DNA from: Alphaproteobacteria bacterium
GTDB lineage: Bacteria; Pseudomonadota; Alphaproteobacteria; Reyranellales; Reyranellaceae
Direction of reading: 5' to 3'
DNA length: 64,000 nucleotides
Assembly: GCA_947474005.1 (NCBI GenBank)
Contig: CANJHI010000009.1
Location: 1 to 64,000 of the forward strand
The notes under the pieces are model-generated. The model ran no database searches, was not told the origin of the DNA, and saw only the letters and a program-made list of their open reading frames with translations. The position numbers and the translations under genes were made by a program. Below, in pieces: positions 54,209-63,774 of this stretch (its first letter is position 1; every line of letters starts with the position of its first letter).

Positions 54209-55051
54209 TCAACGCGGTCCAGCCGGCGTCCCGGCGCTGAGCATCTTCCGAACCTCGGCAAAAGCCATCATGTCGCCCATCCAGGCGAACGAGCCCTGCT
54301 CCTTCATCGCCCGTCCGGCGCTGACGAATGTCGCGAGGGCCAGGCGGGAGAGAGCGCCGCCGACGCTGATCCGCTTGACGCCGGCGTCGGATAGTTGCGC
54401 GGCCGTGGTGGCCGGATCGAGCCAGCCGGTGACGACGTTGAACGGTCGTTTCAGGGCGCTCGTGACGTGGCGTACCTCGTCGAGACTGCGCAAGCCCGGC
54501 GCGTAAAGCACGTCGGCGCCGGCGGCTTCATAGGCTTGTAGCCGGCGGATGGTGGCGGCCATGTCGTTCCGACCATGCAGCAGGTTCTCGGCCCTCGCCG
54601 TGAGCATGAAGGGCACCGGCAGCGAATGGGCAAGATCGGCCGCAGCCCGCACCCGCGCCACCGCCAGATCGAACTCGTAGATCGGGTTCTTGGCATCGCC
54701 GGTAGAATCCTCGATCGAGCCGCCGACGGCACCGGCCTCGGCGGCAAGGCCGATCGCCTCGGCCGCCGCGGCAGGCTCATGGGCAAAGCAGTTCTCCAGA
54801 TCGACATTGACCGGCAGGTCCGTTGCCTCGGCGATCGCCCGGCAATTGGTGATCACCTCCGCCCGGCTGACGGCACTGTCGGCGCGGCCGAGCATGTTGG
54901 CGAGGCCGAGGCTGGTGGTGGCCAGCGCCTCGAAGCCCAGCGCCGCCAAAAGCTTCGCGGTACCGGCGTCCCACGGATTGGGGATGATGAAGGCGCCGGG
55001 CCGCTCGTGCAGGGCGCGGAAGGCCGCCGCTTTCTCCGCTTGGCTGCGCAT
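54209..55051 (-). CDS. Isocitrate lyase/PEP mutase family protein
   Basis: This 280-residue TIM-barrel enzyme starts FRALHERPGAFIIPNPWDAGTAKLL, then the metal loop VNVDLENCFAHEP, GGSIEDSTGD and LTARAENLLHG. It lacks the KKCGH motif of isocitrate lyase and fits the ICL/PEPM branch that includes oxaloacetate hydrolases and 2-methylisocitrate-lyase-like enzymes. It splits or rearranges a C-C or C-P bond of an oxo- or hydroxy-acid. It is divergent from a LysR regulator, which probably controls it. Confidence 0.9.
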   Translation of the reverse strand: MRSQAEKAAAFRALHERPGAFIIPNPWDAGTAKLLAALGFEALATTSLGLANMLGRADSAVSRAEVITNCRAIAEATDLPVNVDLENCFAHEPAAAAEAIGLAAEAGAVGGSIEDSTGDAKNPIYEFDLAVARVRAAADLAHSLPVPFMLTARAENLLHGRNDMAATIRRLQAYEAAGADVLYAPGLRSLDEVRHVTSALKRPFNVVTGWLDPATTAAQLSDAGVKRISVGGALSRLALATFVSAGRAMKEQGSFAWMGDMMAFAEVRKMLSAGTPAGPR

Positions 55052-55155
55052 TGCATGTCTCCTCGTTCGGGTGAAATCGGTCGCCCGAACTTCGTTGCTG
55101 CGCTGTCCATTGTAAAATGCATAGTTCTTTCAATTCTCATCTGGATTCCTGATCC
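55052..55155. promoter_or_regulatory. Divergent control region between the lyase and lysR genes
   Basis: This AT-rich 104-bp gap contains ATTG (55109-55112) and CAAT (55131-55134) as an imperfect dyad around TAAAATGCATAGTTC. LysR-type proteins usually bind T-N11-A dyads in such divergent gaps, so this is a candidate operator; the exact site is not established. Confidence 0.4.
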
Positions 55156-56046
55156 ATGAACATCGAAGAGATTCAGACCTTCGTCGCCATCGCTGAGCTT
55201 GGCGACTTCACCCAGGCCGGACGCCGACTGCATCGCTCGCAGCCCGCGATCAGCCGCCGCCTCGGCCTCCTGGAGGACGAGCTGGGTGCGCCGATGTTCG
55301 ACCGCATCCGCGGTCGCGCCCGATTGACCGAGGCGGGCCGCGCCTTCCTGCCTCATGCCGAAGCGGCGTTGGCGGCCCTCAAGGACGGCCGCGAGGCGGT
55401 CCATGGTCTCAAGACCGGGATGCGGGGCGCGATCTCTCTGGCCTTGGTCGGCACCCTTGCCGACACCCATATCGTCGATGTACTGCGCCAGTTCGCGCGA
55501 CGCTCGAAGGACGTGCGCCTCGAACTTCGCACCGCCTCCAGCGCCGAAGTGACCAGCCTGGTGCGGCGCGGTGAAGCCACGCTCGGCCTGCGCTATTTCG
55601 CCAGCGACCGGCCGGAACTGGTCTCGCTCGATGCCGGCGGCGAAGCGATGCTGGTGGTCGCCGCCCCCGACCATCCCCTGGCCGGACGCCGCCTACGCCA
55701 TGCCCGCGCGCTGCAAGGCGAGCGCTGGATCGGCTTTCCGCCGGCGCCCGACGAACGAGATTCCTCGGGCCACGTGCTCGCACGCCAGTTGATCCGCGCC
55801 GGGCTGGATGCGGCCGACGTTACCCTGATCGACAGCCTGACGGCCCAGAAGCGTCTCGCCCAGGCGGGCTTCAGCCTGGCGCTGGTGCCGGAAAGCAGCG
55901 TGCGCGATGAATTACGACGCGGCACCCTGGTGGCCCTCGATATCGCCACGATGCGGACCATCATCCCGATCACCGCCATTCACCGCCGTACCGGCTATCT
56001 CAGTCCGGCCGCCAAGGCGTTGCTGGCGCTGCTGACCCGCGGCTAA
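55156..56046 (+). CDS. LysR-family transcriptional regulator
   Basis: This 296-residue protein has the LysR winged helix (MNIEEIQTFVAIAELGDFTQAGRRLHRSQPAISRRLGLLEDELGAPMFDR, about 1-50), then a periplasmic-binding-like effector domain (ISLALVGTLADTHIVDVLRQF onward). It is divergent from the ICL/PEPM-family lyase and likely regulates it and itself. The effector is unknown. Confidence 0.93.
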   Translation: MNIEEIQTFVAIAELGDFTQAGRRLHRSQPAISRRLGLLEDELGAPMFDRIRGRARLTEAGRAFLPHAEAALAALKDGREAVHGLKTGMRGAISLALVGTLADTHIVDVLRQFARRSKDVRLELRTASSAEVTSLVRRGEATLGLRYFASDRPELVSLDAGGEAMLVVAAPDHPLAGRRLRHARALQGERWIGFPPAPDERDSSGHVLARQLIRAGLDAADVTLIDSLTAQKRLAQAGFSLALVPESSVRDELRRGTLVALDIATMRTIIPITAIHRRTGYLSPAAKALLALLTRG

Positions 56047-56186
56047 CGGCGGCGGCGTTCCTCGTCTTCCCGTTTGCGCCTCTCCTGTTCGGCCGACGCG
56101 CCGCGATAGGCGCGCCACGCGAGGACAAGGGCAACCAGGGAGCAGGCGACGCCCACGATCATTGTCATCGGTTCCAGGTCAGTCAT
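56043..56186 (-). CDS. Small single-pass membrane protein, 47 residues
   Basis: The frame is too short for routine ORF calling. It reads MTDLEPMTMIVGVACSLVAL (the start), then a continued hydrophobic run and a highly charged tail ending EDEERRRR. A single transmembrane helix covers about residues 8-27. The ATG lies 8 nt inside the end of the upstream YheT-type gene, and the stop overlaps the lysR stop tail-to-tail. A weak GAGG lies about 10 nt before the ATG. I find no family; it may be a small membrane protein co-translated with the hydrolase genes. Confidence 0.45.
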   Translation of the reverse strand: MTDLEPMTMIVGVACSLVALVLAWRAYRGASAEQERRKREDEERRRR

Positions 56187-57156
56187 GTTCGAGGAACCTC
56201 GCGATCACGGTATCGCTCCAGGGCTGGTCGCTGCCGACGCCGTGGAAGCCGACATGACCTCCGGACTCCGGCAGCAACGGCACGAGTGCCTTGTTGGCCG
56301 CCCAGTCGTAGCCACGATAGAGGTTGTCCGGTATCCAGGGATCGTCGCCCGCCGCCAGCATCAGGGTCGGCACGCGGATGTCCGCCATGAAACGCACCGG
56401 CTTGCAGCGCTCGTAGTAGTTTTCCGCGCTGCCGAATCCGTAGTGCGGGGCGATGAAGACATCATCGTATTCCCACACCGAGCGTGAATTCATGATCGCC
56501 GCGCGTTCGTTGGCGGACAGCATCGCGCCCTCGCCCGTCGCCTCGATCTTCATCTGGCTCAGGAGGTGGTGATGATAAATCCGGTTGCGCGCCCGCATGA
56601 TGTTGCGGCAGGTGACGGCAAGATCGATCGGGGCGCAGACACTGGCGGCCGCCTTCAGGGGCGACGAAGCCCCCTCCTCACCGAGGTATTTCAGCAGCAT
56701 CGCGCCGCCCAGCGAGTAGCCCACCGCCGCCAGCCCATCCTGCGTGAGGTCGGCCGGCAGCAGCGACAGCAGCGTGCGGAAATCCTGGCTGCGACCGGCA
56801 TAGTAGTGCCCGCCGCACAAAGCCCGTGAAGGACCCGCGCCGCGCAGGTTGAGGCGCAGCACGCGATGGCCCCGCTCGAGCAGCAGCCGCGCCTGGCTGA
56901 GGATATAGAGACTGTCCTCGCTGCCGGTCAGGCCATGGATCAGCAGCACCAGAACCGCTCCGGCCCTGGGCACCGCCGGCCGGTGCAGCGTGGCCAGCAG
57001 CGTATCGCCGGTGCCGTCAGTCAGCGCAAAGCGCAGCCGCTCGCCGGCATGAGGTGCCAGGTCGACGGCAGCGCCGCGCAGGCGGTTCGCCATCGTCTGC
57101 AGGTCGCCGCCCCACCAGGGAAAGCGCGGACGGAAGGGCGGGAGATCGAAGCTCAC
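56179..57156 (-). CDS. YheT-type alpha/beta hydrolase (copy 1)
   Basis: This 325-residue member of the YheT/ABHD1-3 family begins SFDLPPFRPRFPWWGGDLQT, has the strand-turn HGLTGSEDSLYILSQARLL, LNLRGAGPSR, and the nucleophile Ser in AVGYSLGGAMLLKYLGEEG; ACGDD-like AAGDDPW and GGHVGFH carry the Asp and His. It is a paralog of the next gene on the same strand, overlapping it by GTGA at 57153-57156. Substrate unknown; family members are putative esterases. Confidence 0.92.
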   Translation of the reverse strand: MSFDLPPFRPRFPWWGGDLQTMANRLRGAAVDLAPHAGERLRFALTDGTGDTLLATLHRPAVPRAGAVLVLLIHGLTGSEDSLYILSQARLLLERGHRVLRLNLRGAGPSRALCGGHYYAGRSQDFRTLLSLLPADLTQDGLAAVGYSLGGAMLLKYLGEEGASSPLKAAASVCAPIDLAVTCRNIMRARNRIYHHHLLSQMKIEATGEGAMLSANERAAIMNSRSVWEYDDVFIAPHYGFGSAENYYERCKPVRFMADIRVPTLMLAAGDDPWIPDNLYRGYDWAANKALVPLLPESGGHVGFHGVGSDQPWSDTVIARFLEHD

Positions 57157-58160
57157 GCGTCCATAGTAGCAATCCGCTCGACGAATTTCTCCACCGCAAG
57201 ATCGCACCAGGGCTTCCGGCTCGCATCGCCGTGGAAGCCGATGTGGCCGCCGGTCGGCGGCATGACGGGCAGCAGCCAGGGATTGTCGGTCCATTCGAAG
57301 GCACGATAGTGCTCGATTGGAATCCACGGATCGTCGCACGCTGCCAGCACCATGGTGGGCACGCGGATCTCCGGCATGAAGCGCACCGGCGCGCAGAGGT
57401 CGTAGTAGTCATCGGCGCCGCGGAAGCCGTAACGCGGTGCGATGAAATGCTCATCATGATCCCACACCGTGCGTGCCGCCTGCACGATGGCACGCTCCTC
57501 CGGCGAGATTCTGGCGCCATCAGCCAGGGCTTCGGCCTTCATGCCGTTCAGGATGTAGTTGTGGTAGAGCCAGTTGCGCGGCTTGCGCATGTGTTGGCCG
57601 GTTCCGGCAAGATCGATCGGCGCACAGATCGTGGCGGCGCCACGCAGCGGCGAGAATGCCCCGTCCTCACCCAAATATTTCAGCAGCATGGCGCCGCCCA
57701 GCGAGTAGCCGACCGCGACGATGCCGTTGTCCGTCAGCTCCTCGGGAATCTGCCAGAGGACGCGTCGGAAATCCGCCGTGCGGCCGACATGATAGTGCTC
57801 CCCGCAATAGGGCCGAGAGGGCCCGGCACCGCGAACGTTCAGTCGCAACACGCGATATCCGCAGTCCAGTAAGTGCCGCGCCGCGCTCAGGATGTAGGGG
57901 CTGTCCTCGCAGCCGGTCAGGCCGTGCAGGAGCAACACCAGTGGCCGGTCGCCGACTGGCTCCGCCGGCTGATCGAGCATGCCCAGCAGAATGTCACCGG
58001 TGCGATCGGCCATGGGAAAGCACAGGCGCTCGCTGCGGTGCGGCGAGAGATCCGACTTGGGCGCGGTCAACTGATTGTAGATGGTCTGCAGGTCCGCTCC
58101 CCACCACGGAAAGCGTGGCTTGAACGGCGGCAGGTCGAGGGAATCGATGGACGGGGGCAC
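57153..58160 (-). CDS. YheT-type alpha/beta hydrolase (copy 2)
   Basis: This 335-residue protein is homologous to copy 1: LPPFKPRFPWWGADLQT, HGLTGCEDSPYILSAARHLL, LNVRGAGPSR, VAVGYSLGGAMLLKYLGED and ACDDPWIP followed by TGGHIGFHG. The Ser-Asp-His set is intact, so both copies look active. The start is GTG at 58160. It is upstream of copy 1 and translationally coupled to it, consistent with a tandem duplication kept as an operon. Confidence 0.92.
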   Translation of the reverse strand: MPPSIDSLDLPPFKPRFPWWGADLQTIYNQLTAPKSDLSPHRSERLCFPMADRTGDILLGMLDQPAEPVGDRPLVLLLHGLTGCEDSPYILSAARHLLDCGYRVLRLNVRGAGPSRPYCGEHYHVGRTADFRRVLWQIPEELTDNGIVAVGYSLGGAMLLKYLGEDGAFSPLRGAATICAPIDLAGTGQHMRKPRNWLYHNYILNGMKAEALADGARISPEERAIVQAARTVWDHDEHFIAPRYGFRGADDYYDLCAPVRFMPEIRVPTMVLAACDDPWIPIEHYRAFEWTDNPWLLPVMPPTGGHIGFHGDASRKPWCDLAVEKFVERIATMDA

Positions 58161-58189
58161 GACAGATCCGTATTCACAGTTTGCTCGAC

Positions 58190-59065
58190 ATGAAAACGCA
58201 AGGCTCTTCTAGAGGTTCCGCGGCGCTGGGCGCGGCCTACGCCATCGCCGCCGCCGCCATCTTCAGCACTGCCGGCGTCATCGTGCGCCATATCGAGCTG
58301 CCCGCCTGGGATGTCTCTTTCTGGCGTTCGGCCTTCCTCGTGATCACGATGTTGCCATTCCTGCTCTGGCAGCAGCGGCGGATCTGGATCGACGTGCGCA
58401 GCGCGGGTCCTGCCCTGCTGCTGAGCGCACTGCTGCTTGCCGGCAGTTTCGTGGCGTTCATTCTCGCCCTTGGCCTGGCGCCGGTTGCCAATGTGCTGAT
58501 CATGTTCGGGGCGACGCCATTCATCACCGCGATCGCCGCCCGCCTCTTCCTTGGCGAGAAGCTGCACAGCCATACCATCCTCGCCATGGCGGTGGCCGTG
58601 GTGGGGCTTGCAATCAGCGTTGCCGGCTCGCTGCAGGCCGGCGCGCTGGCCGGCATGGCGGTGGCCTTCATCGTCGTGCTCTGCATGAGCGGCAACTATG
58701 TGGTCGTCCGCCATCGCCGCGACGTCGGCATGGCGCCGGCGATCTGGCTGGCCGGCGTGATATCGGGGCTGGTCGCACTCCCCTTCGCCCATCCCGAAAC
58801 GGTCATGTGGTCCCAGGTGCCGTGGCTGCTGGCGCTCAGTCCCGGCCAGCTTGCCGGCGGCCTGCTGCTCTACATGGCGAGCCTCAAGCGCATTCCCGCG
58901 GGCCGCGCCGCCTTGCTCGGCCTGCTCGAACTAGTCCTGGGTCCGGTCTGGGTATGGCTGTTCGATGGCGAAAAGCCGGACGACCTCACCTTGATCGGCG
59001 GCAGCATCGTCATTGCCGCCGCCGCGGCCAACGTGTGGCTGGATTCGCGGCGCCCCGCTGGCTAG
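58190..59065 (+). CDS. EamA/DMT-superfamily membrane transporter
   Basis: This 291-residue protein has ten hydrophobic segments in two EamA repeats; the second begins around GAALAGMAVAFIVVLCMSGNYVVVRHRRD, and its end has PAGRAALLGLLELVLGPVWVWLF with the family's E-x-x-x-x-P-V. It likely exports a metabolite or drug. The ATG at 58190 is chosen over an in-frame TTG at 58181. It is divergent from the hydrolase pair. Confidence 0.9.
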   Translation: MKTQGSSRGSAALGAAYAIAAAAIFSTAGVIVRHIELPAWDVSFWRSAFLVITMLPFLLWQQRRIWIDVRSAGPALLLSALLLAGSFVAFILALGLAPVANVLIMFGATPFITAIAARLFLGEKLHSHTILAMAVAVVGLAISVAGSLQAGALAGMAVAFIVVLCMSGNYVVVRHRRDVGMAPAIWLAGVISGLVALPFAHPETVMWSQVPWLLALSPGQLAGGLLLYMASLKRIPAGRAALLGLLELVLGPVWVWLFDGEKPDDLTLIGGSIVIAAAAANVWLDSRRPAG

Positions 59066-59075
59066 GACTGGGGAC

Positions 59076-60089
59076 ATGAGAACCGTCACATCGGCGGTCG
59101 CTGCCGTCTTCGTGCTGCTGGGAGCGCTGTCGCCACTCCTCGCCGAACCGATCTCCTCGCTCGCCGACGGCCGCACCGGACGCATCGAGTTTCGCTCCGA
59201 GACGCCGAGCGGGCCGACCGAACTTGTCCGCCGGACCTATCCGGCGGCCGGATCGGTTGTCGTCGGTACGCTGGCCATGCCGCATACCGCTGACCGCAGG
59301 ACGCCGGCGATGGTCATCGCCCATGGCAGCGGCGGCATCCTCCCGGGCCGCGAGGATACCTGGGCGGCACGCCTCAACGCACTCGGCATCGCCACCTTCG
59401 TGGTCGACAGTTTCACGCCGCGCGGCCTGCAGTCGACGTCGCGCGATCAGAGCCGGCTGTCGACGATGGCCAATCTGGCCGATGCGCTTGCCGCCTTGCG
59501 CCTCCTCGCGACCCACCCCCGCATCGACCCTGCGCGGATCGGCTTCATGGGTTTCTCGCGGGGCGCCCAGGTCGCCCTCTACGGCGCCCTGGAACCGCTG
59601 CGCCGCGGCATGATCGACGGCGATCTCCGCTTTGCCGCCCACGTCGCGCTCTACCCTTCCTGCAGCATTCCCTATCGCGCGGAGCGGCTGAGCCGCGCGC
59701 CGATCCTGATGCTGCTGGGCGGCGCCGACGACTACACACCGGCAGCCGCTTGCCGCGACTATGCCGCCTGGTTTGCCGCCAAGGGTGTCCCGGTCCAGGT
59801 CATCGCCTACGAAGGCGCGTATCACGACTTCGACATCGCCGACCCGCCGCGCTTCCTGCCGGCCCTGCAAAGCGCCCGTGGATGCAAAGCGGAGGTCGAT
59901 GTCGACGACGGTGTGGTGCGCCGGCTCGACACCGGCGAGGCGCTCCGCGACCCGACGACCATTTCCGCCTACTTCCGCACCTGTATGCAGCGCGGTGCGA
60001 CCATGGGCGGCGATACCGCGGCACTTGCACGCGCCGAACAGGATGTCGCCATGTTTCTTCGCAATGCCTTCAAGCTCCCGGTGCGATGA
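59076..60089 (+). CDS. Dienelactone-hydrolase-like secreted protein
   Basis: This 337-residue protein has a signal peptide (MRTVTSAVAAVFVLLGALSPLLA), then an alpha/beta hydrolase fold: MVIAHGSGGILPGREDTWAARLN, nucleophile Ser in IGFMGFSRGAQVALYG, Asp in LGGADDYTPAAA and His in YEGAYHDFD. It is probably periplasmic. The gene follows the EamA gene by 10 nt. Substrate unknown, probably an ester. Confidence 0.88.
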   Translation: MRTVTSAVAAVFVLLGALSPLLAEPISSLADGRTGRIEFRSETPSGPTELVRRTYPAAGSVVVGTLAMPHTADRRTPAMVIAHGSGGILPGREDTWAARLNALGIATFVVDSFTPRGLQSTSRDQSRLSTMANLADALAALRLLATHPRIDPARIGFMGFSRGAQVALYGALEPLRRGMIDGDLRFAAHVALYPSCSIPYRAERLSRAPILMLLGGADDYTPAAACRDYAAWFAAKGVPVQVIAYEGAYHDFDIADPPRFLPALQSARGCKAEVDVDDGVVRRLDTGEALRDPTTISAYFRTCMQRGATMGGDTAALARAEQDVAMFLRNAFKLPVR

Positions 60090-60142
60090 ATGGCCGTCAT
60101 GACCGGCTGGATTTGCGGCGGATCACTGGCTAAGAACGGAAC

Positions 60143-61300
60143 ATGACCCAGAACGCTAAAGGCCCCCTGTCGGGCATCCTCGTCGTCGACCTCTCCCGCA
60201 TCCTGGCCGGCCCCTACTGCACCCTGCTGATGGCCGAGATGGGCGCGCGGGTGATCAAGGTCGAGCCACCCAAGGGCGGTGACGATGCACGTGCCTACGG
60301 GCCCTTCGTCAACGGCAAGTCGACCTATTTCGCCTCAGTCAACCGCGGCAAGGAAAGCATCGCCCTCGACCTCAAGAGCGAGGCCGACCGGAAGACCTTC
60401 GAGAAGCTGCTCGAGAAGGCCGACGTGGTGGTCGAGAACTTCCGCCCCGGTACGATGGAGAAGCTGGGCTACGGCTGGGAGACGCTGCATCAGAAGTATC
60501 CCAAGCTGATCTACGCCGCGGCGTCGGGCTTCGGCCACTCAGGCCCCAATTCCAAGGACCCGGCCTACGACATGGTCATGCAGGGCATGGGCGGCATCAT
60601 GAGCATCACCGGCAACGAGGGCCAGCCGCCCTCGCGTGTCGGCATGTCGATCGGCGACATCGGTGCCGGGCTCTACACCGCAGTCGCCGTCAACGCCGCC
60701 CTCGTCCACCGGCTCAAGACCGGCGAATCCACCAAGGTCGACATCGGCATGTTCGACTGCCAGCTGGCACTGCTCGAGAACGCCATCATGCGCTACACGG
60801 TCGAGGGCGAGATCCCCGGCCCGCTCGGCGCCCGTCATCCCACCATCACGCCGTTCCAGGCCTTCAAGACTTCCGACGGCGCGATCATCATCGCCGCCGG
60901 CAACGACGGTCTCTTCATCAAGACCTGCGAGGCGCTCGGCCGGTCCGATCTCTCGGCGAGCCCCGACTACAAGACCAATGCGCTGCGCCAGAAGCACCAC
61001 AAGAATCTCGAGCATGAGATCGAGTCGGTTCTGAAGGCCAACACGACCGACCACTGGATCGCGGTCGTGTCCAAGGCCGGCGTGCCGTGCGGGCCGATCA
61101 ACAACATCGCCCAGGCGCTGGAGCACCCACAGGTGGCGGCGCGTAACATGGTGGTCGAAGTTCCCGACGGCAGCGGCGGCACGCTCAAACTCGCCGGCAA
61201 TCCGATCAAGATGTCGGCCTTCGCCGACCCGCCGACGCGGCCCCCGGCGCCCGACCTCGACGGCGACCGCCAGGCCATCCTGTCCTACGTCGGCGGCTAG
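60143..61300 (+). CDS. CaiB/BaiF-family CoA transferase
   Basis: This 385-residue type III CoA transferase begins LSGILVVDLSRILAGPYCTLLMAEMGARVIKVEPP and has NRGKESIALDLKSE, VVVENFRPGTMEKLG and the catalytic Asp at D143 in PAYDMVMQGMGG, then GEIPGPLGARHPTITPFQAF. It moves CoA between carboxylates such as succinate and the substrate acid. It is the first of a short run with the acylase gene 20 nt later. Confidence 0.93.
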   Translation: MTQNAKGPLSGILVVDLSRILAGPYCTLLMAEMGARVIKVEPPKGGDDARAYGPFVNGKSTYFASVNRGKESIALDLKSEADRKTFEKLLEKADVVVENFRPGTMEKLGYGWETLHQKYPKLIYAAASGFGHSGPNSKDPAYDMVMQGMGGIMSITGNEGQPPSRVGMSIGDIGAGLYTAVAVNAALVHRLKTGESTKVDIGMFDCQLALLENAIMRYTVEGEIPGPLGARHPTITPFQAFKTSDGAIIIAAGNDGLFIKTCEALGRSDLSASPDYKTNALRQKHHKNLEHEIESVLKANTTDHWIAVVSKAGVPCGPINNIAQALEHPQVAARNMVVEVPDGSGGTLKLAGNPIKMSAFADPPTRPPAPDLDGDRQAILSYVGG

Positions 61301-61320
61301 ACCGTGCGGGCGTCCTCGCG

Positions 61321-63771
61321 ATGATCATGCGTCGCCTCGGCACCGGCCTGCTGAAGTTCCTGGCGGGCACGGCGCTCGCGATCCTGGTCTTCCTCACCGG
61401 CGCCTACTTCCAGGTGCGCGGCGCTCTGCCGCCTTATAGCGGCCATATCGAGGCCGCCGGGCTAAAAGCCCCGGTCGAGATCCTGCGCGACAAGAATGCC
61501 GTGCCGCACATCATCGCCGGCTCCATCGAGGATGCCGCCTTCGGCCTCGGCTACGTCCACGCCCAGGATCGGTTCTGGCAGATGGAGCTGATGCGCCGCC
61601 TGGGCCAGGGACGTCTCTCCGAGATCATCCCACCAAGGGTGATCGGCGCCGGCTTGATCGACACCGACCGGACCATGCGCGGACTCGGCATCTACCGTCA
61701 GGCCAGCGAAAGCGTGAACGCACTCTCGCCCGGCACACGCACCCTGCTCGAATCCTACGCCGCCGGCGTCAACGCCTGGCTGGCTGACGACGACCAGCAG
61801 TTCGGCCTCGAACTCACCCTCATCAAACTGCTGTCGGGTGGCCGCTACCGGCCCGATCCGTGGCGGCCCGCCGATTCGCTGGTCTGGGCCAAGCTGATGG
61901 CGCTCGGCCTCGACGGCAACTGGCGTGCTGAGCTGCTGCGTCTCAGGCTCGCGCAGAAGATCGGCGATGCCGGCGTAAAATTCCTGATCGAGCCGTCGGG
62001 CGACAATGCGGACGCCACGCTGGCGATCGTGCGGGCGGCAACGCAGGGCATCGACCTCGACCGGCTCTATCGCGGCACCGACAACATCGCCACGCGCAAG
62101 CGCGAGGCTTCGAACGAATGGGTACTGTCGGGCGCGCATGCGGTGTCGGGCAAGCCGTTGCTCGCCAATGATCCGCATCTCGCCCTCACTTTCCCCGGCA
62201 TCTGGTATCTCGCGCGCCTGATCGGGCCCGGCTTCGACATCCGTGGCGCCTCCTCGCCCGGCTCACCCGCCATCGTGCTCGGCCACAACGGCACGATCGG
62301 CTGGGGCTTCACCACCACCAACCTCGACAGCCAGGATCTGTTCGTCGAGCGCGTCGATCCGACCGATCCCAGCCGCTACATCACGCCCGATGGTGCGCGG
62401 CCGTTCGCGGTCCGCGACGAGACGATCAACGTCCTGTGGGGTGATCCCGTGCCGCTCCGCGTGCGCCAGACCCGGCATGGCGTGGTGATCGACGATTTCA
62501 TCGCCCGCCGCGCCGACGAGCCGAACGCGGCCAGCCTCACCCCGGCCGGCCACGTGCTGGCGCTGCAGGCGACCGCTCTCGACGGCGCCGATACGTCGGC
62601 CGAAGGCTTCGCCCGCCTCGGCCTTGCCCAGAACTGGGACGAATTCCTGACGGCGGCGCGCAAGATCGTCTCGCCGATGCAGAACATCGTCTATGCCGAC
62701 ACCGCCGGAAACACCGGCCTGATCTCGCCGGCGCGCGTGCCGATGCGACGCAAGGGCGACGGTTCGATGCCGGTGCCGGGCTGGACGGGCGAATACGACT
62801 GGGCGGGCTTCGTGCCCTTCGACGCCCTGCCCCGCGCCTACAACCCGGCCAGCGGCATCCTGGTCAACGCCAACGCCCGCGTGGTGTCGGATTACTATCG
62901 CTACTTCATCACCCGCGACTGGGCCGAGCCTTACCGTCAGCGCCGTGCCGGCCAGCTTCTGCGCGAGGTCGAGCGCCATCCGGTCTACGGCATGATCGTG
63001 ATCCAGGCCGACAATCTTTCGCTCGATGCCGTCGACATGGTGCCAGTACTGCTCAAGTCGGCGCCGCGTAACCCGCGGGCGGTGAAGGTGCACGACCTGC
63101 TCGGCCGGTGGAACCACTTCATGCTGGCGAGCCGGGCGGAGCCGCTGATCTACACCGCCTGGATAACCGAACTGCAGCGCGGCCTGATGGCCGACGAGCT
63201 GGGCGACGAACTCTACAAATCGCTGTCCGCGCCCAACGTGCCGCTGATGATGCGCATCCTGCGCGAACAGCCGGGTTGGTGCGACGACGGCGGCACGCGC
63301 GTGACCGAAACCTGCGACGACATCATTGCCCGCTCGCTCGAGCGGGCGCTCGACGGCATCGTGCGCCTGCAGGGTCCCGACATCGACACGTGGCAGTGGG
63401 GCCGCGAGCACCTCGCGGTCCATCGCCATCCGCTGTTCGACGGCGTGCCGCTGCTGCGCGACCTCGCCTCAGTGCGCTTTCCGTCCGACGGCGGCGCGCA
63501 GACACTCAATCGGGCGCAACCGTCATATCTCGGGCCACGGCCGTTCGATGCCGTGCACGGCGCCGGCTACCGTGCTGTCTACGATTTCGCCGATCTCGAG
63601 AACAGCCGATTCGCCATCCCCCTGGGCCAATCGGGCAATATGCTGTCGCCGTGGGCGCGCAACTTCGTCGACCGCTGGCAGGCCCTGAAATACATCGAGA
63701 TCGGCGGCACCCGCGCCGAAGCAGCGCGCACCGCCATCGGCACGATCACGCTCGCGCCGCCTGTACGCTAG
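61321..63771 (+). CDS. Penicillin acylase family (Ntn) amidohydrolase
   Basis: This 816-residue precursor has an N-terminal membrane or signal segment (about 10-30: LLKFLAGTALAILVFLTGAY), then the alpha part starting VEILRDKNAVPHIIAGSIEDAAFGLGYVHAQDRFWQME. The autoprocessing site follows a spacer, with nucleophile Ser264 in EASNEWVLSG (the Ser codon is 62110-62112). The beta part has KPLLANDPHLALTFPGIWY and LGHNGTIGWGFTTT. Processed enzymes of this family hydrolyse amides such as beta-lactam side chains or acyl-homoserine lactones. Two possible ATGs lie 6 nt apart. Confidence 0.93.
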   Translation: MIMRRLGTGLLKFLAGTALAILVFLTGAYFQVRGALPPYSGHIEAAGLKAPVEILRDKNAVPHIIAGSIEDAAFGLGYVHAQDRFWQMELMRRLGQGRLSEIIPPRVIGAGLIDTDRTMRGLGIYRQASESVNALSPGTRTLLESYAAGVNAWLADDDQQFGLELTLIKLLSGGRYRPDPWRPADSLVWAKLMALGLDGNWRAELLRLRLAQKIGDAGVKFLIEPSGDNADATLAIVRAATQGIDLDRLYRGTDNIATRKREASNEWVLSGAHAVSGKPLLANDPHLALTFPGIWYLARLIGPGFDIRGASSPGSPAIVLGHNGTIGWGFTTTNLDSQDLFVERVDPTDPSRYITPDGARPFAVRDETINVLWGDPVPLRVRQTRHGVVIDDFIARRADEPNAASLTPAGHVLALQATALDGADTSAEGFARLGLAQNWDEFLTAARKIVSPMQNIVYADTAGNTGLISPARVPMRRKGDGSMPVPGWTGEYDWAGFVPFDALPRAYNPASGILVNANARVVSDYYRYFITRDWAEPYRQRRAGQLLREVERHPVYGMIVIQADNLSLDAVDMVPVLLKSAPRNPRAVKVHDLLGRWNHFMLASRAEPLIYTAWITELQRGLMADELGDELYKSLSAPNVPLMMRILREQPGWCDDGGTRVTETCDDIIARSLERALDGIVRLQGPDIDTWQWGREHLAVHRHPLFDGVPLLRDLASVRFPSDGGAQTLNRAQPSYLGPRPFDAVHGAGYRAVYDFADLENSRFAIPLGQSGNMLSPWARNFVDRWQALKYIEIGGTRAEAARTAIGTITLAPPVR

Positions 63772-63774
63772 AGG

